Shown here in pieces: positions 1-6,566 of a stretch of 9,235 nt of DNA (positions are counted from its first letter, which is position 1; each line of letters opens with the position of its first letter). The notes beneath the pieces are model-generated. The model saw only the letters and a list, made by a program, of their open reading frames with translations. It had not been told where the DNA came from and did no database searches. A program made the position numbers and the translations under genes. This stretch comes from Acidobacteriota bacterium (lineage in GTDB: Bacteria; Acidobacteriota; Terriglobia; Bryobacterales; Bryobacteraceae), in assembly GCA_003223065.1 (NCBI GenBank), contig QHXU01000325.1, positions 2,947-12,181 on the forward strand, read 5' to 3'.

Positions 1-3000
1 CGCATCCTCATCCTCGATGGCGCGATGGGCACGATGCTGCAAGCGCACCAGCCCACAGCCGCCGATTACGGCGGGCCTGGTCTTGAAAACTGCAATGAAA
101 ACCTCTGCCACACGCATCCCGAGTGGGTCCTGGGCGTGCACCGCGCCTATCTCGACGCCGGGGCCGATATCATTGAGACCAACAGCTTCCAAGGCTCGCC
201 GATCGTCCTGGCAGAGTTCAAGCTCGAAGACAAGACCCATGAGCTGAATGTGCTGGCTGCCAAACTGGCCCGGCAGGCGGCGGATGAGTTTTCGACGACA
301 TCCATGCCGCGCTTCGTAGCAGGATCGTTGGGTCCCACAACCAAGTCGATCACGCTGCGCGGCGATGTGACCTTTGCTCAATTGAGCGACAGCTACTATG
401 CGCAGGCTAAAGGGCTCATCGAAGGCGGCGTCGATCTGCTGCTGATCGAAACAGGGTTCGACACTCGCAACGTCAAAGCCGCCCTTCTGGCGGTCCAGCG
501 CCTGGAGCGTGAGCGAGAGGCGAGAATTCCATTGATGGTCTCCGGCACGATCGAGCGCTGGGGCGCCATGCTCGCCGGCCAGACCGTCGACGCCTTCTAC
601 GCCTCGGTCTCGCACGCAGACCTGCTTTCCATCGGCCTCAACTGCGCGACGGGTCCGGACCTGATGACGGATCACATCCGCACGCTTTCTCAAATGGCCT
701 CGACGCGCATCTCCTGCTATCCGAATGCGGGATTGCCGAACGAAGAGGACCAGTACCTGGAGACGCCCGAATCGCTGGCGAAGCAGCTCGAAAAATTCGT
801 CGAGCATGGCTGGCTGAACATCGTAGGCGGCTGCTGCGGCACGACGCCGGCCCACATCAAAGCCATCGCTCAGATGGCAGAAGGCCGCCCGCCACGCCAG
901 GTGAATCCACCTTCGCACCGCTCCTATTATTCCGGTATCGAACTGGTGGAAGCCGAGGACAGTATCCGGCCGCTCATTGTTGGCGAACGCACAAACGTGA
1001 TCGGCTCACGCCTGTTCAAGCAAATGGTGGCCGATGAGAAGTGGGAGGAAGCGAGCGAAATCGCGCGCTGGCAAGTGAAGAATGGCGCGCACCTGGTCGA
1101 CGTCTGCCTGCAGTCTTCGGACCGCGAGGAGATAAAGGACATCGATCCCTTCTATGCCAAGTTGATGCCGAAGATCAAGGCTCCGGTCATGATCGACACC
1201 ACCGACCCAAAGGCCGTGGAGCGGGCGCTCACATGGTGCCAGGGCAAGAGCATCATCAACTCCATCAACCTCGAGGACGGTGAAGAAAAGTTCGAGCGCA
1301 TCTGCCCTATTGCCAGGGCCTACGGGGCGGCGCTGGTGGTCGGCACGATCGACGAAGACAAGCAGCAGGCGCAGGCGTTCACGCGGGAACGCAAGCTTGC
1401 CGTCGCCGAGCGCTCCGTGACGCTGCTGACTGAAAAATACGGTATCCCGCCCGAGGACATTATCATCGACCCGCTGGTATTTCCATGCGCAACGGGTGAC
1501 GAGAACTACATCGGCGGCGCAGTGGAGACCATCGAGGCGATCCGGCTGGTCAAGGAAAAGATTCCGCACAGCAAGACGATCCTCGGCATATCGAATATCT
1601 CTTTCGGCCTGCCCGCCTCCGCGCGCGAAGTAGTCAACTCCGTCTTTCTCTATTACGCTACGAAGGCTGGGCTCGATCTGGCGATCGTGAACTCCCAAAA
1701 GCTGGAACGCTTCGCGTCGATCCCGCTCGCGGAGCGCCGGCTGGCCGAGAACCTGCTGTTCAATACCCCTCCGCCGGAAGACGAATTTCTGCGCACGGCG
1801 CCGGAGGACTGGCGGCAGCAAACGCGCGGGCAGAAGACCGCCATCAACCAGTTCCACATCGGCGCTATGACGGAGCACTTCCGCAAGCTCGGCAAGAAGG
1901 AAAAGAAAAAAGCCGCGGAGTTGCCGCTCGATGCGCGGCTTGCGAACTACATCGTCGAGGGGACCAAGGACGGCCTCATCGCGGACCTCGACCGCAAGCG
2001 CGCCGAAGGCGCGGCGCCGCTCGAGATCATCAACGGGCCTCTGATGGCGGGGATGACCGAAGTGGGGCGGTTGTTCAACAACAACGAATTGATCGTCGCC
2101 GAGGTGCTGCAATCGGCCGAGGCGATGAAGGCCGCGGTCAATCATCTCGAGCAGTTCATGGAGAAGGCGGAGACGTCCACGCGCGGCAAAATCGTGCTTG
2201 CGACGGTAAAGGGGGACGTGCACGACATCGGCAAAAACCTGGTCGAGATCATTCTCTCGAACAACGGGTACCAGGTGATCAATCTCGGTATCAAAGTGCC
2301 GCCGGAAGACCTGATCCGGGCCTGGCGCGAACATAAGCCCGACGCGATCGGCCTCTCCGGGCTGCTGGTGAAGAGCGCGCACCAGATGGTCACCACGGCG
2401 TCAGACTTCAAGGATCAAGGCGTCAGCGTGCCGCTGCTGGTGGGTGGAGCGGCGCTGTCCGAGAAATTCACGACGACCCGGATCGGACCGGCTTATAGCG
2501 CGCCGACGTTCTACGCCAAGGACGCAATGACCGGCCTGCGCATCATGAACGAGCTGATGGATCCGGCCACGCGCGGGAACGTGATGGCCTCCCACGTGTT
2601 CACATCGACGAGCGTGGTGGTTTCCGATTCTGCGCCGCCAGCCAATGCCTCGACGATGCGCAGCCCGAAAGTCCGGACAGACATTCCGATTCCCGCGGCG
2701 CCTTATCTGGACCGGCGCGTTCGTGAAGTGCCCAACTTGCATGAGGTCTGGAGCTATATCAATCCCTTCATGCTTTACGGCCGTCATCTTGGCTTCAAGG
2801 GGAATTTCGAGAAACTGCTGGCCGAGCGCGACCCGAAGGCGCTCGCTCTGTACCACGATGTCGAAAGCGTGAAACAGGAAGCGGCGAGATTCATGAAGCT
2901 GCGCGCCGTCTGGCAGTTTTTCGAAGCCGAGCGCGACGGCAACTCGATTCACTTGTTCGCACCGGGAGCAAGCGGCCCGATTCATTCGTTCCGCTTCGGG

Positions 3001-3483
3001 CGCCAGCCCAAGTCCGACGGACTGTGCCTGAGCGATTACGTGCTCGACGCGGAAGAAGGCCGACGCGACCACGTGGCGGTTTTCGTCGTCACCGCGGGCG
3101 AATGCGTGCGCCAGCATTCCGAAGAAGCCAAACAAAGCGGCGAGTTCTTCCTGGCGCATGCGCTGCAGGCATTGGCGATCGAGACGGCCGAGGGCTGTGC
3201 CGAGTGGCTCCATCGCCGCCTGCGCGAAGATTGGGGCTTCCCCGATCCGCCCGCCATGACCATGCAGGAGCGGTTTACGTCGCGCTATCGAGGAAAACGC
3301 TACAGCTTCGGCTATCCGGCGTGTCCGAACCTCGACGACCAGCAAGGCATCTGGAAGCTGCTGAAGCCGGAAGACATCGGCGTGCGGCTCACCGAGGGCA
3401 TGATGATGGATCCGGAGGCGAGCGTCAGTGCGCTGGTCTTCCACCATCCGGACTGCGCCTACTTCACCGCCAGCGAGGCGTAA
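1..3483 (+). CDS. metH: Cobalamin-dependent methionine synthase MetH (5'-partial)
   Basis: Transfers a methyl group from 5-methyltetrahydrofolate to homocysteine through enzyme-bound cobalamin, giving methionine; cytoplasmic. The frame is open from base 1 (RILILDGAMGTMLQ), so only a short N-terminus is missing; 1160 codons are visible. Four modules appear in order. The homocysteine domain (about residues 1-290) has zinc ligands Cys215 in GLNC and Cys278/279 in GGCCGTTP. The pterin domain (about 310-590) starts at VGERTNVIGS. The B12 cap and Rossmann module (about 620-860) has VHDIGKN with the axial His741 (codon 2221-2223) and LSGLLVKS. The C-terminal activation domain carries RYSFGYPACP (3298-3327). 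In E. coli the cobalt-ligand triad is Asp757-His759-Ser810, and all three are present here. The position matching E. coli Thr808 is Val, and the SAM motif differs from E. coli RPAPGYPACP; I think both are subfamily features. The TAA stop lies one base from the convergent DUF192 stop. Confidence 0.97.
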   Translation, partial: RILILDGAMGTMLQAHQPTAADYGGPGLENCNENLCHTHPEWVLGVHRAYLDAGADIIETNSFQGSPIVLAEFKLEDKTHELNVLAAKLARQAADEFSTTSMPRFVAGSLGPTTKSITLRGDVTFAQLSDSYYAQAKGLIEGGVDLLLIETGFDTRNVKAALLAVQRLEREREARIPLMVSGTIERWGAMLAGQTVDAFYASVSHADLLSIGLNCATGPDLMTDHIRTLSQMASTRISCYPNAGLPNEEDQYLETPESLAKQLEKFVEHGWLNIVGGCCGTTPAHIKAIAQMAEGRPPRQVNPPSHRSYYSGIELVEAEDSIRPLIVGERTNVIGSRLFKQMVADEKWEEASEIARWQVKNGAHLVDVCLQSSDREEIKDIDPFYAKLMPKIKAPVMIDTTDPKAVERALTWCQGKSIINSINLEDGEEKFERICPIARAYGAALVVGTIDEDKQQAQAFTRERKLAVAERSVTLLTEKYGIPPEDIIIDPLVFPCATGDENYIGGAVETIEAIRLVKEKIPHSKTILGISNISFGLPASAREVVNSVFLYYATKAGLDLAIVNSQKLERFASIPLAERRLAENLLFNTPPPEDEFLRTAPEDWRQQTRGQKTAINQFHIGAMTEHFRKLGKKEKKKAAELPLDARLANYIVEGTKDGLIADLDRKRAEGAAPLEIINGPLMAGMTEVGRLFNNNELIVAEVLQSAEAMKAAVNHLEQFMEKAETSTRGKIVLATVKGDVHDIGKNLVEIILSNNGYQVINLGIKVPPEDLIRAWREHKPDAIGLSGLLVKSAHQMVTTASDFKDQGVSVPLLVGGAALSEKFTTTRIGPAYSAPTFYAKDAMTGLRIMNELMDPATRGNVMASHVFTSTSVVVSDSAPPANASTMRSPKVRTDIPIPAAPYLDRRVREVPNLHEVWSYINPFMLYGRHLGFKGNFEKLLAERDPKALALYHDVESVKQEAARFMKLRAVWQFFEAERDGNSIHLFAPGASGPIHSFRFGRQPKSDGLCLSDYVLDAEEGRRDHVAVFVVTAGECVRQHSEEAKQSGEFFLAHALQALAIETAEGCAEWLHRRLREDWGFPDPPAMTMQERFTSRYRGKRYSFGYPACPNLDDQQGIWKLLKPEDIGVRLTEGMMMDPEASVSALVFHHPDCAYFTASEA

Positions 3484-3484
3484 A

Positions 3485-3838
3485 CTACGCGTCGTCGTAT
3501 TTCTCGAATTCCAGCTGGTCTCCGCGCACAGTCCCGGTTTTCTCAAGCGTTCCGGCCGGCAATTCCAGCACCGAATGAGAAAACAGACTCAAAGCGATGC
3601 GCCCGCGGGCCATGTTGTGGCGGACCTTGAGCACCTTCCTCTTGCGGTTCAGGAACACGACGTCGATGGGGAATTTCATGCCGAATGTGTGGACCCCTTC
3701 GCAGGGGCTTATCCAGAGGCCCTCGCCCGGTTCCAAGCCCGTCCGTTTCAGGAGACCCGTGCGGCGCTTCTTGCTGCTGTCGGCGATATCGGCGCGGTCG
3801 GCGAGCTCGCGCCCCTTGGTAAGATTGAACACTCGCAA
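3485..3838 (-). CDS. DUF192 family protein
   Basis: Small protein of the DUF192 family, whose biochemical role is not established. The family signature is clear: RVFNLTKG at the N-terminus, PCEGVHTFGMKFPIDVVFL at about residues 45-63 and VLELPAGT at about 90-97, followed by TGTVRGDQLEFE. With the proposed start the product is 117 aa. The reading frame extends upstream to a TTG at 3922, but the extra 28 residues do not look like the family. I prefer the TTG at 3836-3838, which gives MRVFNLTKG and has GGAAGGA (3848-3854, minus strand) nine bases ahead. Family members are often exported, but no signal peptide or lipobox is seen here, so a cytoplasmic location is likely. It is divergent from msrA and convergent with metH, ending one base from the metH stop. 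The family call is firm; the start is moderately sure. Confidence 0.85.
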   Translation of the reverse strand: MRVFNLTKGRELADRADIADSSKKRRTGLLKRTGLEPGEGLWISPCEGVHTFGMKFPIDVVFLNRKRKVLKVRHNMARGRIALSLFSHSVLELPAGTLEKTGTVRGDQLEFEKYDDA

Positions 3839-3847
3839 TTTCGGCAA

Positions 3848-3854
3848 TCCTTCC
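3848..3854 (-). promoter_or_regulatory. Ribosome binding site of the DUF192 gene
   Basis: On the minus strand this reads GGAAGGA and lies nine bases before a TTG codon at 3836-3838. It is the main reason for choosing that start over the longer in-frame TTG at 3922. A minus-strand TAGAAT (3856-3861) sits just upstream and resembles a -10 box, but transcription from it would begin inside this site, so I do not call it a promoter. Confidence 0.45.
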
Positions 3855-3912
3855 AATTCTAAGCGAACAGCGCTGTGCCGCGGTGTTCCATTCGAGGAGA
3901 AGTTTGTGGCGC

Positions 3913-3918
3913 TACAAT
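3913..3918 (+). promoter_or_regulatory. Possible -10 box of msrA, consistent with a leaderless transcript
   Basis: TACAAT matches the TATAAT consensus at five of six positions and ends six bases before the msrA ATG. Transcription would then begin at or next to the A of the start codon. No Shine-Dalgarno sequence lies at a usable distance from that ATG; the AGGAG at 3895-3899 is 25 bases away. No good -35 box is visible. The sequence match is direct; the leaderless interpretation is inference. Confidence 0.35.
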
Positions 3919-3924
3919 TCAATC

Positions 3925-4389
3925 ATGGAGAAGGCTACATTCGGGGCCGGTTGTTTCTGGGGCGTGGAAGAGACGTTCCGCGGGTTGGGTGGTGTCCAAT
4001 CGACACAAGTCGGATACATGGGCGGCACAATGCCCAAACCAACCTATCAGGATGTCTGCACCGACGAGACCGGCCATGCCGAGGCGGTCGAAGTGACATT
4101 CGATCCCTCCGTGATCAGTTATCACGATCTGCTCGACGTGTTTTGGAACAATCATGACCCAACGACGCCGAATCGCCAGGGACCGGATGTCGGCACTCAG
4201 TATCGTTCGGTGATCTTCTACCATTACCCGGAGCAAGAGGCCGAGGCGCGCTCGTCCAAGGACGCGGCGCAAGGGCGCTTTCGCCGCCCGATCGTCACGC
4301 AGATTGTTCCGGCGACAGAGTTCTGGCGCGCCGAGGAATATCATCAGCAGTATCTTGCGAAGCGCGGCCTGACGCATTGCGAGTATTGA
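3925..4389 (+). CDS. msrA: Peptide methionine-S-sulfoxide reductase MsrA
   Basis: Reduces methionine S-sulfoxide in free methionine and proteins, using thioredoxin as the usual electron donor; cytoplasmic, since no signal peptide is seen. The 154-aa product is the short form of the family. It has the catalytic GCFWG motif with Cys10 close to the N-terminus, then VGYMGG, TGHAEAVEVTFDP, FWNNHDPTTPNRQGPDVGTQYRS and a C-terminal HQQYL. A Cys three residues from the end (THCEY) is a likely resolving cysteine. I chose the ATG at 3925 because MEKATFGAGCFWG matches usual MsrA starts. An in-frame TTG at 3904, four bases after AGGAG (3895-3899), is an alternative that would add seven residues. The gene is divergent from DUF192 and is followed by a 127-base gap before rimO, so it is probably its own transcription unit. 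Confidence 0.96.
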   Translation: MEKATFGAGCFWGVEETFRGLGGVQSTQVGYMGGTMPKPTYQDVCTDETGHAEAVEVTFDPSVISYHDLLDVFWNNHDPTTPNRQGPDVGTQYRSVIFYHYPEQEAEARSSKDAAQGRFRRPIVTQIVPATEFWRAEEYHQQYLAKRGLTHCEY

Positions 4390-4478
4390 CTCCCGAACCA
4401 GGAGTTCGATTGGCGGAATACTCTTATTGCAGGCTGTATACCGTCACTACGAACCGAAAGCTCCCACTCGACTGCGTC

Positions 4479-4487
4479 TGCTATCCT
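4479..4487 (+). promoter_or_regulatory. Possible extended -10 promoter of the rimO-cinA operon
   Basis: TGCTATCCT fits the extended -10 form TGnTATAAT, with four of six core matches. It lies in the 127-base gap between msrA and rimO (4390-4516), the only sizeable non-coding stretch before the operon. It predicts a transcript start near 4494 and a short leader of about 23 bases that includes AGGA (4506-4509), seven bases before the rimO TTG. No convincing -35 box is seen. Nothing else was recognised in the gap apart from a 5-bp hairpin just after the msrA stop. Confidence 0.35.
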
Positions 4488-4516
4488 GAAATTTCAGCCC
4501 ACCTGCAGGATCTGCC

Positions 4517-5227
4517 TTGAAAGTCGGTTTCGTCAGCCTCGGATGCCCGAAAAACCTCGTGGATACCGAGGTCATGATGGGGCAACTCGCCGCGCGAGGG
4601 CATCAGCTCACGCCGCATCCGGCCGAAGCCGACGTCATCGTCGTCAACACGTGCAGCTTTATCGATCCCGCCAAGCAGGAGTCCGTCGAGACGATCCTGG
4701 AGATGGCAGAGTACAAGAAAAGCGGCCGGGCACAGCGGCTGATCGTCGCCGGATGCCTGGTGGAACGTTACCGTGGGGAAATTCAGAAGAACCTGCCCGA
4801 AGTCGACGCGGTCATCGGCACGAACGAGTTAATGCGGATCACCGCGCTATGCGAAGACATCGAAGCGCCCGCCAATCCGTTCGAGCCCTATCTTTATCAC
4901 GACCTGACGCCCCGTGTCCTGGCCACGCCGCGCCACTACACCTACATTAAGATTGCGGAAGGCTGCGATCACCCTTGCACCTTCTGCGTCATCCCTCAGT
5001 ACCGTGGGAAGTTTCGCAGCCGGCGCTTTGAGTCTGTGATTGCAGACAGAGGCTACCCGGCTGTTCTCGCAGGACGTGCGCGAGATCAACCTCATCGGCC
5101 AGGACACTACGTGCTTCGGCGAAGACCTGGGGATCAAGGACGGCCTCGCGCTGCTGCTCGAGCGGCTGGCGCAAATCGATACTCCCCACGAAAAGTGGGT
5201 CCGCTTTCTCTATTGCTACCCGAATAA
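4517..5227 (+). CDS. rimO: Ribosomal protein S12 methylthiotransferase RimO, 5' part of a frameshifted gene
   Basis: RimO is a radical-SAM enzyme that adds a methylthio group to an aspartate of ribosomal protein S12. This part holds the N-terminal iron-sulfur domain with Cys10 (SLGCPKN), Cys46 (NTCSF) and Cys80 (AGCLVER), then the radical-SAM CxxxCxxC at Cys150, Cys154 and Cys157 (GCDHPCTFC, 4961-4987). The family sequence stops matching after VIA (residue 176). The following 60 residues are out-of-frame, arginine- and proline-rich, and end at 5227. The true continuation is in another frame from about 5051. The shift comes from the tandem CAGA at 5043-5050; restoring it would give a 469-aa enzyme, slightly longer than E. 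coli RimO (441 aa). The start is TTG, with AGGA seven bases ahead (4506-4509). As written, the 236-aa product lacks most of the catalytic barrel and the TRAM domain and should be inactive. Confidence 0.9.
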   Translation: MKVGFVSLGCPKNLVDTEVMMGQLAARGHQLTPHPAEADVIVVNTCSFIDPAKQESVETILEMAEYKKSGRAQRLIVAGCLVERYRGEIQKNLPEVDAVIGTNELMRITALCEDIEAPANPFEPYLYHDLTPRVLATPRHYTYIKIAEGCDHPCTFCVIPQYRGKFRSRRFESVIADRGYPAVLAGRARDQPHRPGHYVLRRRPGDQGRPRAAARAAGANRYSPRKVGPLSLLLPE

Positions 5228-5930
5228 AATTACGCAGCGTCTGCTGGACACGATCGCCGCGCATAAAACGCTGGTCCCCTATATCGACATGCCGCTGCAG
5301 CACGCCAGCGCCCCGGTGCTAAAACGCATGAAGCGAGGGGCGAATGGCGACATTTTCCTGAGGTTGATCGAGCGCATCCGCCGCACCATCCCGGGCGTCG
5401 CAATCCGCACCAGCATGATCGTGGGTTTTCCGGGCGAGACCGAACAGGATTTCCAAGCGTTGTGCCAGTTCGTGCAGGCGGCAAAGTTTGATCGGATGGG
5501 CGTGTTTTCGTATTCCGATGAAGACACAAGCGCCAGCTTCCAGCTGGACGGCAAAGTGAATGCGCGCACGATATACAATCGACAACGGCGGCTGATGGCT
5601 CTCCAGCGAAAGATTTCGCGCACGCGGAACCGCGCCCTGGTGGGAAGCCATTTCCCGGTGCTGGTTGAAGGTCCGTCGGCCGATTCGGACCTGGTATGGC
5701 AGGCGCGGCTTTCGACTCAGGCGCCCGAGATAGACGGGGTCTGCTATGTTTCCGACGCCGGGGAGCAGCCGCTGCGCGCCGGCGAGATCCGGACGATGCG
5801 GATTACTGCGGCGCATGACTATGATTTGACGGGCGAGATCATCGGCGCCCCGCCGCCGGCTTCGAAGTCCCATGCGCCGCTCGTGCAGATCCGGCCTGGT
5901 GCTTACCATGAAGTGCCCCATCTGCCATAA
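5040..5930 (+). CDS. rimO: RimO, 3' part of the same frameshifted gene
   Basis: Continuation of RimO in the next frame: the rest of the radical-SAM barrel (ATRLFSQDVREINLIGQDTT, YIDMPLQHAS, MIVGFPGETEQDF, GVFSYSDEDTSA) and a C-terminal TRAM domain (about 5630-5850; APEIDGVCYV, AHDYDLTGEI). The family match begins at about base 5051. The nominal TTG at 5040 has no ribosome binding site, so independent translation is unlikely. The tail after the TRAM domain is about 30 residues longer than in E. coli, and its last 23 bases overlap the start of yacG. Purine and codon use look the same on both sides of the break, and no stop codon has accumulated in either half. The break is therefore either very recent or a sequencing/assembly error. 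It is one gene with 4517-5227. Confidence 0.88.
   Translation: MQTEATRLFSQDVREINLIGQDTTCFGEDLGIKDGLALLLERLAQIDTPHEKWVRFLYCYPNKITQRLLDTIAAHKTLVPYIDMPLQHASAPVLKRMKRGANGDIFLRLIERIRRTIPGVAIRTSMIVGFPGETEQDFQALCQFVQAAKFDRMGVFSYSDEDTSASFQLDGKVNARTIYNRQRRLMALQRKISRTRNRALVGSHFPVLVEGPSADSDLVWQARLSTQAPEIDGVCYVSDAGEQPLRAGEIRTMRITAAHDYDLTGEIIGAPPPASKSHAPLVQIRPGAYHEVPHLP
5043..5050 (+). repeat. 4-bp tandem duplication (CAGA x2) causing the rimO frameshift
   Basis: The bases CAGACAGA are two perfect adjacent copies of CAGA. Deleting one copy turns the reading into GTG ATT GCA GAG GCT ACC CGG, that is VIAEATR. This joins both RimO halves without any extra residue relative to the E. coli alignment (GEVLSEAKRL). 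A simple one-base deletion would also restore the frame but would leave an additional Asp, so the 4-bp duplication is the more economical explanation. Confidence 0.75.
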
Positions 5931-6069
5931 GGAAGTAAAGCTCGACGATCCCTACATGCCGTTCTGCAGCGATCGCTGCCGCATTATCGATCTGGGTAAC
6001 TGGGCGTCTGAAAAGTACGTCATCTCGACGCCGGTCGAGAAGCACCCGGAACAGGAAGAAGAAGATTGA
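5908..6069 (+). CDS. yacG: DNA gyrase inhibitor / zinc-binding protein YacG
   Basis: Tiny zinc-binding protein; in E. coli YacG binds the C-terminal region of GyrB and blocks DNA binding by gyrase. The 53-aa product has the diagnostic layout: Cys3-x2-Cys6 (CPIC) and, after 13 residues, Cys20-x3-Cys24 in PFCSDRC, followed by RIIDLGNWASE. The tail is acidic (EQEEED), as is common in the family. I chose the ATG at 5908 because MKCPIC places the first zinc pair at the N-terminus; the frame extends to 5872 but adds no family sequence. The start overlaps the rimO end by 23 bases, and the TGA stop overlaps the pgpA TTG by four, so translation is probably coupled to both neighbours. No strong ribosome binding site precedes the ATG, which agrees with coupling. 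Confidence 0.93.
   Translation: MKCPICHKEVKLDDPYMPFCSDRCRIIDLGNWASEKYVISTPVEKHPEQEEED
6053..6069 (+). promoter_or_regulatory. Purine-rich ribosome binding site and TTGA overlap, yacG-pgpA
   Basis: The run AGGAAGAAGAAGA (6053-6065) lies inside the acidic tail codons of yacG and directly precedes the pgpA TTG at 6066; its AGGA is nine bases away. The start and stop codons overlap as TTGA (6066-6069). The acidic YacG tail and the pgpA ribosome binding site therefore share the same bases, and this fixes the pgpA start. Confidence 0.6.
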
Positions 6070-6566
6070 AGACGATTTCCCGCGTGTTCGCCACGTGGCT
6101 GGCGACGTGGTTCGGCTGCGGATACGTGCCTAATGCGCCCGGGACGGCCGGGTCGATCGCCGCTCTCGTCATTGCGTGGTTTCTTCATCATTTTGCGGAC
6201 CTGACCGGAACCGGTTTCGGATTTCTGGCGCTGCTGCTGCTCGGTCCTGCAATTTGGGCGGCGGACGTCGCCGAGCGTGCAAGCGGAATCAAGGACCCGG
6301 GCTTCATCGTAGTCGATGAGGTCGTGGGGCAGTGGGTCACGCTTGTGGGCGCGATCGCTCTCAATTGGAAGGTCTGGCTGGCCGCGTTCGTCCTCTTCCG
6401 CTTGCTGGATACCTGGAAACCAGCGCCGGTGCGCCAGCTCGAGCGGCTGCCTGGCGGCCTCGGTATCGTGGCTGACGACGCGATGGCCGGAGTCTACGGA
6501 GCACTTGTGTTGTTTGCCGCCGGATGGTTCAATTCTATTAGCCACTTGTTATATGGCCTTTCGTAA
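6066..6566 (+). CDS. pgpA: Phosphatidylglycerophosphatase A (PgpA family)
   Basis: Membrane enzyme that removes the terminal phosphate from phosphatidylglycerophosphate to give phosphatidylglycerol. The 166-aa length is normal. Family motifs are in order: NAPGTAGS (about 23-30), IVVDEVVGQW (81-90), FRLLDTWKP (111-119) and GLGIVADDAMAG (131-142). The acidic DE and DD pairs are the expected metal and catalytic region. Hydrophobic stretches at about 30-40, 51-67, 91-112 and 143-155 fit a small inner-membrane protein. The start is TTG with a good purine-rich ribosome binding site, and it overlaps the yacG stop by four bases. The 3' end overlaps the next gene by 14 bases in another frame. Confidence 0.95.
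   Translation: MKTISRVFATWLATWFGCGYVPNAPGTAGSIAALVIAWFLHHFADLTGTGFGFLALLLLGPAIWAADVAERASGIKDPGFIVVDEVVGQWVTLVGAIALNWKVWLAAFVLFRLLDTWKPAPVRQLERLPGGLGIVADDAMAGVYGALVLFAAGWFNSISHLLYGLS

Noticed and set aside
1006..2382. 458-codon open frame on the minus strand inside metH
   Set aside because: It is fully antisense to an intact metH with strong motifs. Its translation is rich in Arg, Leu and Asp with no recognisable domain, which is typical of complementary frames in GC-rich genes.
2401..3546. 381-codon open frame on the minus strand opposite the 3' end of metH
   Set aside because: Same shadow effect; it also runs across the end of DUF192 in another frame, and no family motif is seen.
3856..3861. 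Minus-strand TAGAAT as the -10 box of DUF192
   Set aside because: The predicted transcript start would fall inside the ribosome binding site at 3848-3854, and there is no -35 box; it does not fit the chosen start.
4389..4405. Small hairpin after msrA (ACTCC, 7-base loop, GGAGT) as a terminator
   Set aside because: The stem is only 5 bp and no T-run follows, so a Rho-independent terminator is not supported.
5040..5060. Programmed frameshift in rimO
   Set aside because: There is no slippery heptamer, and a perfect 4-bp duplication explains the break better; RimO is not known for recoding.
6316..6552. Upstream extension of the propeller frame inside pgpA
   Set aside because: The extra 79 codons overlap conserved PgpA motifs in another frame and show no IPT or export signal; the ATG at 6553 gives a sensible N-terminus.
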